Position numbers and translations under genes: made by a program
In this document: piece by piece, positions 18,601 to 26,072 of the stretch
Position numbering within the stretch: the first letter of the stretch is position 1
Layout: each line of letters starts with the position of its first letter
Source: Treponema sp.
Lineage (GTDB): Bacteria > Spirochaetota > Spirochaetia > Treponematales > Treponemataceae
Assembly (NCBI GenBank): GCA_017629095.1
Contig: JAGBXW010000072.1
Location: 1-64,000, forward strand
DNA length: 64,000 nucleotides
Reading direction: 5' to 3'
The notes under the pieces: model-generated
What the model was told of the DNA's origin: nothing
Databases searched by the model: none
What the model saw: the letters and a program-made list of their open reading frames with translations, nothing else

Positions 18601-19080
18601 ATCTTCTGCTTCCTTCATCTTTCCTGTTAAAAGCAACTGGGGAAGCTGGCCTGCAAGACAGGCAGAAAGACACACTAGTCCACCGCTATGCTGACGGAGA
18701 ATCTCATTGTCAATGCGAGGCTTGTAGTACATTCCCTCGGTATAGGCTGCTGAGTCCAGTTGCATCAAATTGCGGTACCCTTCCTCATTCTTTGCCAAAA
18801 GAATCAAGTGGTAGTAATTTTTCCCCCGCTCGGTGGTGTTTTTTGCATGACGACTTCCTGCTGCTACGTAGAATTCACAGCCAATGATGGGCTTGATTCC
18901 AGCTTTACGACAGGCTTGCTCAAATCGCAACACCCCGAACATGTTTCCGTGGTCGGTTAAAGCCAGGGCATCCATCCCAAGCTCCTTTGCTCGTTTTACC
19001 AAGTCGTTGATTTTTGCTGAGGCATCCAGCAAAGAAAAGTCAGAATGAACATGAAGGTGGACAAATTTTTGTGTGCTCAT
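15619..19080 (-). CDS. dnaE: DNA polymerase III alpha subunit
   Basis: The replicative DNA polymerase catalytic subunit, 1153 residues. The PHP domain opens the protein ([15 protein letters not shown], then [10 protein letters not shown] and [12 protein letters not shown]). The polymerase core holds [16 protein letters not shown] and the catalytic acidic pair in [11 protein letters not shown]. The fingers and thumb include [30 protein letters not shown]. A helix-hairpin-helix region and an OB fold ([21 protein letters not shown]) follow. Retention of the PHP metal-binding residues could allow intrinsic proofreading; that is inference. The ATG at 19080 has no Shine-Dalgarno; a TATACT box ends seven bases upstream, so the mRNA may be leaderless. 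Confidence 0.97.
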   Translation of the reverse strand: [1153 protein letters not shown]

Positions 19081-19087
19081 GGAAAAA

Positions 19088-19093
19088 AGTATA
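19088..19093 (-). promoter_or_regulatory. -10 box adjacent to the dnaE start codon
   Basis: TATACT on the minus strand, seven bases before the dnaE ATG and with only T and C between. The -35 region is weak. It supports a leaderless dnaE message. Confidence 0.4.
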
Positions 19094-19188
19094 TCACAGC
19101 CCCTGCAAAAGGGGAAGGAGCGTTTTCATTTGCAGGGGGTATCTGTCAAAGCAAAACTATTATTCAATATGAAAAAAAAGCACTTCCC

Positions 19189-19217
19189 TTGCATAAAACC
19201 GTAATTTGGGGTACAAT
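19189..19217 (+). promoter_or_regulatory. secG promoter
   Basis: TTGCAT (19189-19194), a 17-base spacer and TACAAT (19212-19217), 36 bases before the secG start codon. Confidence 0.6.
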
Positions 19218-19253
19218 CCAACATTGTATCTTATAAGATGGAGTAACAAACAA

Positions 19254-19697
19254 ATGGGTGTTATTGGTATTATTCTTTTGGTAGCATTTGTAATTATATG
19301 CGTTTTGCTGGTATGTGTGGTTCTTCTTCAGAATGAAGAGGGAGGTGGCATGGGTGGTCTCTTGGGAGGCGGAAACTCAGCTGCATTTGGTTCCCGTTCT
19401 GGCAATGTGCTAACCAAGACTACATATGTTTTAGTAACTTTGTTTTTTGTGGCCACCTTTATCTTGGCCTTTATCAATAAGGCTCCTTCTGTTCATTCCT
19501 TGGATGCCGCCGCTGCCCAAGAAGAAGCAACTGGAGCTGGTAGCTTCTGGTTGGATGAAGAAACAACAAGTGATGCCGCTGCTGAGGTAGTTGAAACTGC
19601 TGATACAGAGGCTGTAGAGGTTGAGAGTGCCGAAGCAACTGAACCTGTAGCTGTTGAAGAAGTTGTTACTGAAGCTCCTGCTGATGCAGCACTGTAA
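19254..19697 (+). CDS. secG: Preprotein translocase subunit SecG with an acidic C-terminal tail
   Basis: A small membrane subunit of SecYEG that aids protein export. Two membrane helices (about residues 2-25 and 55-75) flank the conserved loop LLQNEEGGGMGGLLGGGNSAAFGSRSGNVLTK. The protein then runs on for about 70 residues in a low-complexity tail of Ala, Glu, Thr and Val, which is longer than in E. coli SecG. The start is ATG at 19254 with GGAG upstream; an upstream in-frame start lies before the family N terminus. The role of the tail is unknown. Divergent from dnaE. Confidence 0.92.
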   Translation: MGVIGIILLVAFVIICVLLVCVVLLQNEEGGGMGGLLGGGNSAAFGSRSGNVLTKTTYVLVTLFFVATFILAFINKAPSVHSLDAAAAQEEATGAGSFWLDEETTSDAAAEVVETADTEAVEVESAEATEPVAVEEVVTEAPADAAL

Positions 19698-19733
19698 ACA
19701 GGAGATAATGTAACGATCCTTTATTGATTTTAG

Positions 19734-19783
19734 GCGTGTGTTTTATGTCATCAACCTTTCTTGGTTTTGATGGAAACACACGC
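19734..19783. other. Long intergenic hairpin after secG
   Basis: GCGTGTGTTT (19734-19743) pairs perfectly with AAACACACGC (19774-19783). Inside it, CATCAA (19749-19754) pairs with TTGATG (19767-19772). The stem can extend outward with imperfect pairing of GATTTT and AAAAATC. No T run follows, so it is not a classical terminator. It could be a structured 3' end, a processing site or a small RNA. Confidence 0.5.
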
Positions 19784-19846
19784 TGAAAAATCCAACAGAA
19801 TCAATCTCCAGTTCCGGTATAAATATTTGTAGAAAACTGGTGAAAA

Positions 19847-20257
19847 ATGCGTGTTATAATCCTTCATTTTCTTGATATCCAATCAAAACATAATAATGCA
19901 ATAGTGAAAGCTCTTTCTGATGGAGCTGCTGGTAGTGGCCACCTTGTAGATGTGGTGGATGGAAATCGTTCCACAGATACACTGAGACTGACACCCTACG
20001 AATATGTGGTGATTTTAAGTCCCAGTTATGGCTTGTTCAAGGGAAAGATTCCTGCCCGTGTGACTGAAGTGCTTTCCTCCTGTGGTAATCTTACAGGCAA
20101 AAAAGGTGCAGCATTTGTTACCAAGGCTCTGTTTTCAGCACCTTCAGCAAATCAGGTTTTGATGAAGGCCATGGAAAAGGAAGGCATGGTGGTAAACGAT
20201 TTTAATATAATTGGAGATTTTGAGCAGGCTTGTGTAGTCGGCTCTCGCTTAGGTTAG
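19847..20257 (+). CDS. Flavodoxin-fold-like hypothetical protein
   Basis: A 136-residue soluble protein. The pattern of alternating strands and helices resembles a flavodoxin-like fold: a first strand RVIILHFLD, a helix NNAIVKALSDGA, then YEYVVILSPSYGLFKGKIPARVTEVL, similar to the region of flavodoxin family proteins that carries the phosphate or isoalloxazine contacts. The typical T-x-T-G-N-T phosphate loop is not present, so cofactor binding is doubtful. It is followed seven bases later by the J-domain protein, suggesting translational coupling. Function is not assigned. Confidence 0.65.
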   Translation: MRVIILHFLDIQSKHNNAIVKALSDGAAGSGHLVDVVDGNRSTDTLRLTPYEYVVILSPSYGLFKGKIPARVTEVLSSCGNLTGKKGAAFVTKALFSAPSANQVLMKAMEKEGMVVNDFNIIGDFEQACVVGSRLG

Positions 20258-20264
20258 GCTGAAT

Positions 20265-21080
20265 TTGGAAAATTGTTATCAGATTTTAGGGGTTCATCCC
20301 ACAGCGTCAGCCGCAGAAATTAAACGAGCCTACAGAAAAAAAGCAAAAGAACTTCATCCCGATACAATAGATGCCGCTGATTTGTCCAAGGAGCAAATAG
20401 AAGCCTTTCACCGTTTGGTGCGAGCCTACGAAATTCTCTCTGATTTTCAGCGTCGAGCCATGTTCGATCTGTCTCGTGCTACCCACCACAAGGCGGAGGA
20501 GTCACGGGGAAATTCCTTTGACTACAGAAAATGGCTTTTAAGCCGAGAAGATCCTGAAAGCAGGGCAAAACTGATTTTCTTTGACTTGCTTCATGGACGA
20601 GAAGATGAATCAGTAGAAGAGTACGTCCGCATGTGTCGTGAAGTTGCTGATTTTAGCTTGGCAAAATGGTTTTGTCGAGAAGACTTTATGGACTATGGCT
20701 TTATCTTGTGCGAGGAATTGATTCTTCGTTCCCGATTTTATGATGCATCTTTGCTGGTTACTAAAATTATTGCCATGGAAAAGACTTTTTCGTACTTTCG
20801 CCACTTTTTTCCAGAAGTTTTAATTTTGGCTCGAAACTTGTGGCTAAATCAGCTGGAAGGACACGTGTCCGATGAGCTGGCACTGGACGCTTGGGAGGCC
20901 GCACTGGAGTTGGCCCTGAGTCCCAAGGATGATGCAGCATTGTTGGTGCGGATGGCTGGAGCCTATTTCCGTATGGATGATACATATACCGCAGGTGTTT
21001 GTCTCGATGAGGCTATGCGGTTAGATAAAAAGGTGCGGGTTCCCGCCCTGTTGAAAAAAAGCATGTTGGAGGAAAGATGA
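20265..21080 (+). CDS. J-domain (DnaJ-like) protein
   Basis: A 271-residue protein. An N-terminal J domain (residues 1-66: NCYQILGVHPTASAAEIKRA, YRKKAKELHPDT with the essential HPD tripeptide, then FHRLVRAYEILSD) would stimulate a DnaK partner. It lacks the G/F region, zinc fingers and C-terminal domains of true DnaJ. The remaining 200 residues are helical and of unknown function, with a helical-repeat look near the end. The TTG at 20265 is the only in-frame start that keeps the J domain whole. It sits seven bases after the preceding gene, and its end overlaps map by four bases (ATGA). Confidence 0.82.
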   Translation: MENCYQILGVHPTASAAEIKRAYRKKAKELHPDTIDAADLSKEQIEAFHRLVRAYEILSDFQRRAMFDLSRATHHKAEESRGNSFDYRKWLLSREDPESRAKLIFFDLLHGREDESVEEYVRMCREVADFSLAKWFCREDFMDYGFILCEELILRSRFYDASLLVTKIIAMEKTFSYFRHFFPEVLILARNLWLNQLEGHVSDELALDAWEAALELALSPKDDAALLVRMAGAYFRMDDTYTAGVCLDEAMRLDKKVRVPALLKKSMLEER

Positions 21081-21826
21081 TTCGACTTAAAAATGAAATT
21101 CAGATAGAAGGTATTCGAAAATCCTGCCGCCTGTTGGCAGAAATGTACAAAAGCATTATTCCACAGATTGTAGCAGGCATGTCTACCAAGGATATTGACG
21201 ACTTGTGCCTTGAATACATGACTGCTCGTGGGGGAAAGCCTGCGTGGTATCGGGAAAATTTTCCTGGTGCTGCCTGTGTGTCCGTAAACAACGAGGTTAT
21301 TCACGGTGTGCCATCAAAAAAACGCAAGATAAAGGATGGAGATCTTGTTTCCATTGACGTGGGCATCGATTTGAATGGCTACATCAGTGACTCTGCTGTT
21401 ACCCTAATGATTGGTAAGGTAAAGCCTGAGTACCAGAAATTGGTGGAAGTAACACGCCAATGTCTTGCAGCTGGAATTGAAGCCTGTAAGGTAGGAAACC
21501 GCATCAAGGATATTGGTGCTGCCGTGTCCGCCGTGGCAGAAGCTGCTGGTTATGGCGTTGTATACGAATATTGTGGCCACGGTGTAGGCTTAGAGGTTCA
21601 CGAGGATCCTTCTGTACCTAACGTGGTGGGACGGGGACCAAACCCACGGATTCAGCCTGGAATGGTGCTGGCCATTGAGCCCATGATTAATCTTGGTGTA
21701 CCTGAGGTTGATGTGGCAGAGGATGGTTGGACGGTGATTACTGCCGATGGTAAATTTTCTGCCCACGAGGAACATACGGTAGCCGTATTCAAAGACCACA
21801 CAGAAATTCTTACCCTGAGAGATTAA
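21077..21826 (+). CDS. map: Methionine aminopeptidase, type I
   Basis: Removes the initiator Met from new proteins. The 249-residue protein has the pita-bread fold signatures: VSIDVGIDLNGYISDSAVTL holding two metal-binding Asp residues, the metal-binding His in YEYCGHGVGLEVHEDPSVPN, and Glu ligands in LAIEPMINLG and the C-terminal HEEHTVAVF. Length matches the E. coli enzyme. Its ATG overlaps the stop of the J-domain gene (ATGA), so the three genes 19847-21826 are probably one transcript. Confidence 0.96.
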   Translation: MIRLKNEIQIEGIRKSCRLLAEMYKSIIPQIVAGMSTKDIDDLCLEYMTARGGKPAWYRENFPGAACVSVNNEVIHGVPSKKRKIKDGDLVSIDVGIDLNGYISDSAVTLMIGKVKPEYQKLVEVTRQCLAAGIEACKVGNRIKDIGAAVSAVAEAAGYGVVYEYCGHGVGLEVHEDPSVPNVVGRGPNPRIQPGMVLAIEPMINLGVPEVDVAEDGWTVITADGKFSAHEEHTVAVFKDHTEILTLRD

Positions 21827-21989
21827 ATTTTTCTTAAATCTTTTGTAACGATTTTCCTCAAAATTTGTATTTCACTATAGGATGTGTTAATTTTTAATAA
21901 GTAGTGTAGAGCAAGGGATTCTTTTTCTCTCGTTTGTGTATCATGTTGAATGGGAAAAAGAATCTTTTGTCTATTGGAGGTTTATTTTT

Positions 21990-23468
21990 ATGAAACGACG
22001 AACAAAATATCTGGCAGGTGTAGCATTTGCCACCCTCTTATCATTCTTGTTGTTTTCCTTTTCCTGTAGTTCTTCAGAAGGAAAATCTGCCAATACAGCT
22101 TTTGCAGATACTGCTCCTGCTGTTGCCATTGCAAAAGATTCCTTGGCGGTGGCAGAGGCCATGCAAAATGTGTTCCGATCAGTTTCTAGTGGCGTACTGC
22201 CCAGCATTGTGGAAATTGATGTAATTGAAAAGAAAACTGTTACAACTCCTGCCATGGGCTGGCCCTTTAACTTTTTCTTTGGCCAAGAAGGTGAAGGAGA
22301 AGGTCAGACTCGGGAATACGAGCAGTCTGGTCTTGGCTCTGGGGTAATTGTAAGAAAAAATGGCGATACCTATTACGCCTTAACCAATAACCACGTGGCA
22401 GGTTCTGCCAATGAGATTTCCGTTCGCCTTTCCGACGATCGTACCTTTGAAGCAAAGTTGGTAGGTAAGGATGAGCGAATGGACATTGCCTTGGTTTCTT
22501 TTGAGACCGAGAATGAGAATATTCCTGTGGCGGTGTTGGGAGATTCCGACACGGTGCAGACTGGCGACATCTGCTTTGCTATGGGAACTCCACTGGGATA
22601 TTACGCTTCTGTAACCCAGGGAATTGTTAGTGCAACTGGTCGTTCCGGAAACGGAATTGGCAATATCAGCGACTTCATTCAGACGGATGCAGCCATCAAT
22701 CAAGGTAACTCCGGTGGTGCTCTGGTAAATATTTACGGTGAGGTAATTGGAATCAACACATGGATAGCATCTCAATCTGGTGGATCCCAGGGATTGGGCT
22801 TTGCGATTCCCATTAACAACGTAAAGAAGGCCATCGATTCATTCATCGAAACAGGTAAGGTAACTTACGGCTGGATGGGTGTTTCTCTGGTGGACATTAC
22901 CAACGAGTACAAGGAAGCTTTGGGTGTTGGTCGCCGTGTGGGTGCCTTTGCATCCCAGATTTTCATCGGCTCTCCTGCTCAAAAGGCTGGAATGCAGGCT
23001 GGTGACTTTGTAATCAAGTTGAACGGCCATGATGTTCGATCTGTGGATCAGTTGGTGCGGGAAGTAGGCGATTTGACGGTGGGCGAAACTGCTGACTTTG
23101 TGGTTTTGCGTGGTGGTAAGGAAGTTTCCTTGGAAGTGAAGATTGAAAATCGCAATGAGGAACTGGTGGCCGATAATTCAAAGTTGTGGCCAGGATTTAT
23201 TGCCGCACCGCTCAATGATGCTGCTCGCAAGCAGTTGCAGTTGACAGAGGATAAGGTGAAGGGCGTGGTAGTTACCAATGTCCAGCCAAAGTCCCCTGCA
23301 GCTGCCATGAGATTGCAAAACGGAGATGTTATTACTGCTGTAAATGGCAAGGAAGTGGCATCTTTGGAAGATTTCTATAGTTTGTTGGATCTTTCTGGTA
23401 ATAAGGAAATTTGGTTCGACGTATACAACGAGGGTCATACTATTTCCACTGGAAGATACAAGCTGTAG
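21990..23468 (+). CDS. HtrA/DegP-type serine protease with two PDZ domains, probable lipoprotein
   Basis: An envelope quality-control protease, 492 residues. The N-terminal hydrophobic segment ends in LFSFSCSSSEG, a plausible spirochaetal lipobox. The trypsin-like domain holds the catalytic triad His135 (in NNHVAGS), Asp165 (RMDIALVSF) and Ser241 (GNSGGALVN). Two PDZ domains follow, about residues 285-375 and 395-480, both with hydrophobic ligand-binding loops. The start is ATG at 21990 with TTGGAGG nine bases upstream. It stands alone between map and a terminator. Regulation by envelope stress is plausible, but no recognisable sigma-E-type site is seen. Confidence 0.94.
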   Translation: MKRRTKYLAGVAFATLLSFLLFSFSCSSSEGKSANTAFADTAPAVAIAKDSLAVAEAMQNVFRSVSSGVLPSIVEIDVIEKKTVTTPAMGWPFNFFFGQEGEGEGQTREYEQSGLGSGVIVRKNGDTYYALTNNHVAGSANEISVRLSDDRTFEAKLVGKDERMDIALVSFETENENIPVAVLGDSDTVQTGDICFAMGTPLGYYASVTQGIVSATGRSGNGIGNISDFIQTDAAINQGNSGGALVNIYGEVIGINTWIASQSGGSQGLGFAIPINNVKKAIDSFIETGKVTYGWMGVSLVDITNEYKEALGVGRRVGAFASQIFIGSPAQKAGMQAGDFVIKLNGHDVRSVDQLVREVGDLTVGETADFVVLRGGKEVSLEVKIENRNEELVADNSKLWPGFIAAPLNDAARKQLQLTEDKVKGVVVTNVQPKSPAAAMRLQNGDVITAVNGKEVASLEDFYSLLDLSGNKEIWFDVYNEGHTISTGRYKL

Positions 23469-23498
23469 TCCCGAATAGGGTATAAGAGATTGAATCAG

Positions 23499-23529
23499 CC
23501 CGACTCAAGTATTTTGGGTCGGGTTTTTT
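23499..23529 (+). terminator. Terminator after htrA
   Basis: Stem CCCGAC / GTCGGG (23499-23504 and 23518-23523), extended by CAA/TTG, then six T residues. Confidence 0.88.
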
Positions 23530-23537
23530 ATTTTAAA

Positions 23538-23574
23538 AAAAGGTGAAGCCTTTTTGTTGTAAGCTTCACCTTTT
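23538..23574 (-). terminator. Terminator after the S1-domain gene
   Basis: A perfect 12-bp stem (AAAAGGTGAAGC / GCTTCACCTTTT) just past the stop of the convergent S1-domain gene, T-rich when read on the minus strand. Confidence 0.85.
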
Positions 23575-23581
23575 CTAGGAT

Positions 23582-24691
23582 TTATTTTTTCTTTAACAAT
23601 GCAGCAAAGGGATTGTAGGTATCCCCATCATCTTTTTGGCTTCCAAGGTATTTTTCTGTGTCCTTGTCCTGCTGACTACTGGTGGCAGAGCGAAGACTGA
23701 TTCGTCTTTCTTCTGAGTCCACTGCTTTAATGGCCACATCCATGGAATCTCCTGCCTTGTACTTTACCCTCAGATTGGTGTTTCTGTTTTCACCTTGGAG
23801 CTCGGAAATGTGCAAAAGCCCGTCCACTCCAGGTTCCAAGGTAATAAAAAGACCAAAGTCTGCAACTCGAGCAATTGCTCCAGTATGCTTGGAATCAACA
23901 GGATATTTGTCTGCCACTGTGTCCCAGGGATCTGACATAAGGGCTTTGAGACTTACAGAAACCCGCTCCTTGTCCCAGTCGGTGGAAATAACTTCTACTT
24001 CAACCTCTTGTCCCACTGACAATACTTCTGAAATATCTGCTACACGTCCACGGCCCACCTGGGAAATAGGAAGCAATGCCTTAAATCCACCAATGTCCAC
24101 AAAGGCACCAAAGCTCTGGAGGGATTCAACCTTGCCCGTAACCACCTGGCCGACGGAAATGTTTTTACTGATGTCTGTCAGCTGCTGACGATGCTCTTCT
24201 TCTAGAACTACACGGTTTGAAACGAGAATATTCTTGCCGTTTTCCTTGTATTCTTGAATCTTGAAGGAAAGTACACGGCCAATGTAGGCAGAAGGCTCTT
24301 CCTTCTGGCGAAAGCCCATCTGGGAATAGGGACAAAAGGCCCTGACATTTCCCAGCTTGATTTCAAATCCACCCTTGATTTCCTTTTCTACCTTGCCTTC
24401 CACTGGAATGCCGCTTTTCCAAGCCTGCTCTAGCATGGAGGTGTCTCCCTTGCCCTGGGAAAGCTTGTCGGCAGCCAGCTTGGTGGTAAATCGCATTTCT
24501 CCATTTCGCTCTCCCATGAAGAAGGCTGAAATAGTGTCTCCTTCTTGCAAAGAACAGTTTCCATCTTTATCAAGAAATTCTGTTTTATCGATGATGCCCT
24601 CACTTTTGGCATTCAAGTCAATAAAAACGCAATCGTTTGTGATTGCAACAATTTGGGCCTTAATTTCCTGCCCAGGAATAATTTTATTCAT
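23582..24691 (-). CDS. Protein with four S1 RNA-binding domains (ribosomal protein S1-like)
   Basis: A 369-residue RNA-binding protein. Four S1 motifs can be seen at about residues 5-72, 88-158, 178-246 and 265-332, the third being the clearest (GQVVTGKVESLQSFGAFVDIGGFKALLPISQVG). E. coli S1 has six such domains, so this is either a short S1 that helps mRNAs bind the ribosome or a regulatory relative. The C-terminal 30 residues are charged and low complexity. The start has GAGGAG six bases upstream. A phosphatase gene lies upstream on the same strand, 22 bases away. Confidence 0.87.
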   Translation of the reverse strand: MNKIIPGQEIKAQIVAITNDCVFIDLNAKSEGIIDKTEFLDKDGNCSLQEGDTISAFFMGERNGEMRFTTKLAADKLSQGKGDTSMLEQAWKSGIPVEGKVEKEIKGGFEIKLGNVRAFCPYSQMGFRQKEEPSAYIGRVLSFKIQEYKENGKNILVSNRVVLEEEHRQQLTDISKNISVGQVVTGKVESLQSFGAFVDIGGFKALLPISQVGRGRVADISEVLSVGQEVEVEVISTDWDKERVSVSLKALMSDPWDTVADKYPVDSKHTGAIARVADFGLFITLEPGVDGLLHISELQGENRNTNLRVKYKAGDSMDVAIKAVDSEERRISLRSATSSQQDKDTEKYLGSQKDDGDTYNPFAALLKKK

Positions 24692-24713
24692 CTTTTCTCC
24701 TCATTCTTGTATT

Positions 24714-25319
24714 TTATTTGTTTACAACCTGTTTGATGGCCTCCAACAACTGGTCATATTCTGTAAAGGCAGGAATCTGAGGATGTTCGTCAATGATGTG
24801 CTGCGGTGCACGGAACAAAAATCCTGCCTGGGAAGCGGTAATCATGGCCAAGTCGTTAAAGGAATCTCCAGAGGCGATGGTGTCGTAGCCCATGGAATGA
24901 AATCCCTTGATGGCGTGATACTTGCCGTTGTCCTGTCGCATCTTGTAGCCAGTAATTTTTCCGTCAGGGGCAACCTCTAGCTCGTTGCAGAAGATGGTGG
25001 GCATTCCCAGCTTTTCCATGAGGGGGGCTGCAAACTGGGTGAAGGTGTCGGAAAGAATAACTACCTGGCTTACCCGTCGTAGCTGGTCTAGAAATTCCTT
25101 GGCTCCAGGCAATGGGTCAATGCGGGCGATGGTGGCCTGAATCTCCTTCAGTCCTAGCTTATGTTCCTCCAAAATGGCAAGACGCTTTTTCATCAGCACA
25201 TCGTAGTCGCTGATATCTCTGGTGGTAAGGCGCAATTCAGGAATGCCTGTTTCCTCTGCAAAGGCAATCCAGATTTCTGGTACTAAAACACCTTCTAAAT
25301 CAAGACAAGTTATATACAT
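24714..25319 (-). CDS. thrH: ThrH-like HAD phosphatase (phosphoserine phosphatase / homoserine phosphotransferase)
   Basis: A HAD-superfamily enzyme of 201 residues. Motif I is DLEGVLVPE with the nucleophile Asp6 (DLEG in place of the usual DxDG), motif II is VILSDTF, and motif III/IV is ASGDSFNDLAMI. The DLEGVLVPEIW opening and IARIDPLPGAKEFLDQLR are typical of ThrH, which in Pseudomonas dephosphorylates phosphoserine and can transfer the phosphate to homoserine. The ATG at 25319 has GAGGA upstream; the open frame to 25376 adds residues outside the family. It probably takes part in serine or threonine metabolism; no such pathway genes lie beside it. Confidence 0.88.
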   Translation of the reverse strand: MYITCLDLEGVLVPEIWIAFAEETGIPELRLTTRDISDYDVLMKKRLAILEEHKLGLKEIQATIARIDPLPGAKEFLDQLRRVSQVVILSDTFTQFAAPLMEKLGMPTIFCNELEVAPDGKITGYKMRQDNGKYHAIKGFHSMGYDTIASGDSFNDLAMITASQAGFLFRAPQHIIDEHPQIPAFTEYDQLLEAIKQVVNK

Positions 25320-25442
25320 ATCAATTCCTCGTGTATGGTTTGATTCTTTGGCTAGAATCGAAAAAATCCCTTCCATTGTAGCATAAAACTTGCTGGCTAT
25401 GCTATACTTTTAATGGTAGCTCACAAGGAGGTAGCTTGTTTT

Positions 25443-26072
25443 ATGGAAAATAAACAAACGTTAGGTAACGCTATCAGCAACTTTGAACAGCAGTTTAAGC
25501 GGTTTCAGGATTCTGGCAACAAGCCTCCAGAATTCCTTTTGCCTAAAAAACGTTCTGCAGAAGCCATTGCTCGCCTATCACCTTCTGGCAAACATGCACA
25601 GGGAAAAAAAATTGTGCTACAAACTTATGGTCAGTTTTTGGCTCCAGAACAAAGCTTTGGTGATTATTCTGCCATTGCTCAGCAAATAGAAGATGACAAA
25701 AAACTTTTAGTACAAGCCTACGACCTTTTTGTAGCCATGGTGGATCTCAATCGGCAGCTAGGGGATGAGCAAACCTTTATCAGCGACTTTACCATAACAT
25801 CTCCTTTGACCCAGCGGGAACGATATACTGTGGGGAGGGATTTTGTATACTTGCAGTTTTGGCTCCAGTGGGAGGCCAAGCGAACAGACTATGTGCCAGT
25901 GCTTCGTCTTGCCCGTGGAGCTTCTGGTTGGCAGCTGATTTTTATTCCCAGTGGTAGCTTTTCGTGGACAGACTGGGAGCAGGCGGTAGTTCAGCTACTG
26001 GAAGAAGAATTTTATAAAAATAAGGTGCTGGTGGCCGATGATTCTGACGCTGCGGTGGAGGCGAGAAGCTGA
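25443..26072 (+). CDS. Hypothetical soluble protein
   Basis: A 209-residue protein with no signal peptide, membrane segment or known motif. The N-terminal 60 residues are rich in Gln, Lys and Pro and look flexible. The middle (about 75-150) is helical, and the end contains a short aromatic stretch (FVYLQFWLQWEAKRTD, then FSWTDWEQAVVQLL). The ATG at 25443 has AAGGAGG about 12 bases upstream; an ATG at 25413 is an alternative. The last 61 bases overlap the 3' end of the convergent clostripain-family gene. I do not recognise the family. Confidence 0.6.
   Translation: MENKQTLGNAISNFEQQFKRFQDSGNKPPEFLLPKKRSAEAIARLSPSGKHAQGKKIVLQTYGQFLAPEQSFGDYSAIAQQIEDDKKLLVQAYDLFVAMVDLNRQLGDEQTFISDFTITSPLTQRERYTVGRDFVYLQFWLQWEAKRTDYVPVLRLARGASGWQLIFIPSGSFSWTDWEQAVVQLLEEEFYKNKVLVADDSDAAVEARS

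Noticed and set aside
23582-24691. Naming the S1-domain protein rpsA
   Set aside because: It has four S1 domains rather than six, and a separate full-length S1 may exist elsewhere in the genome.
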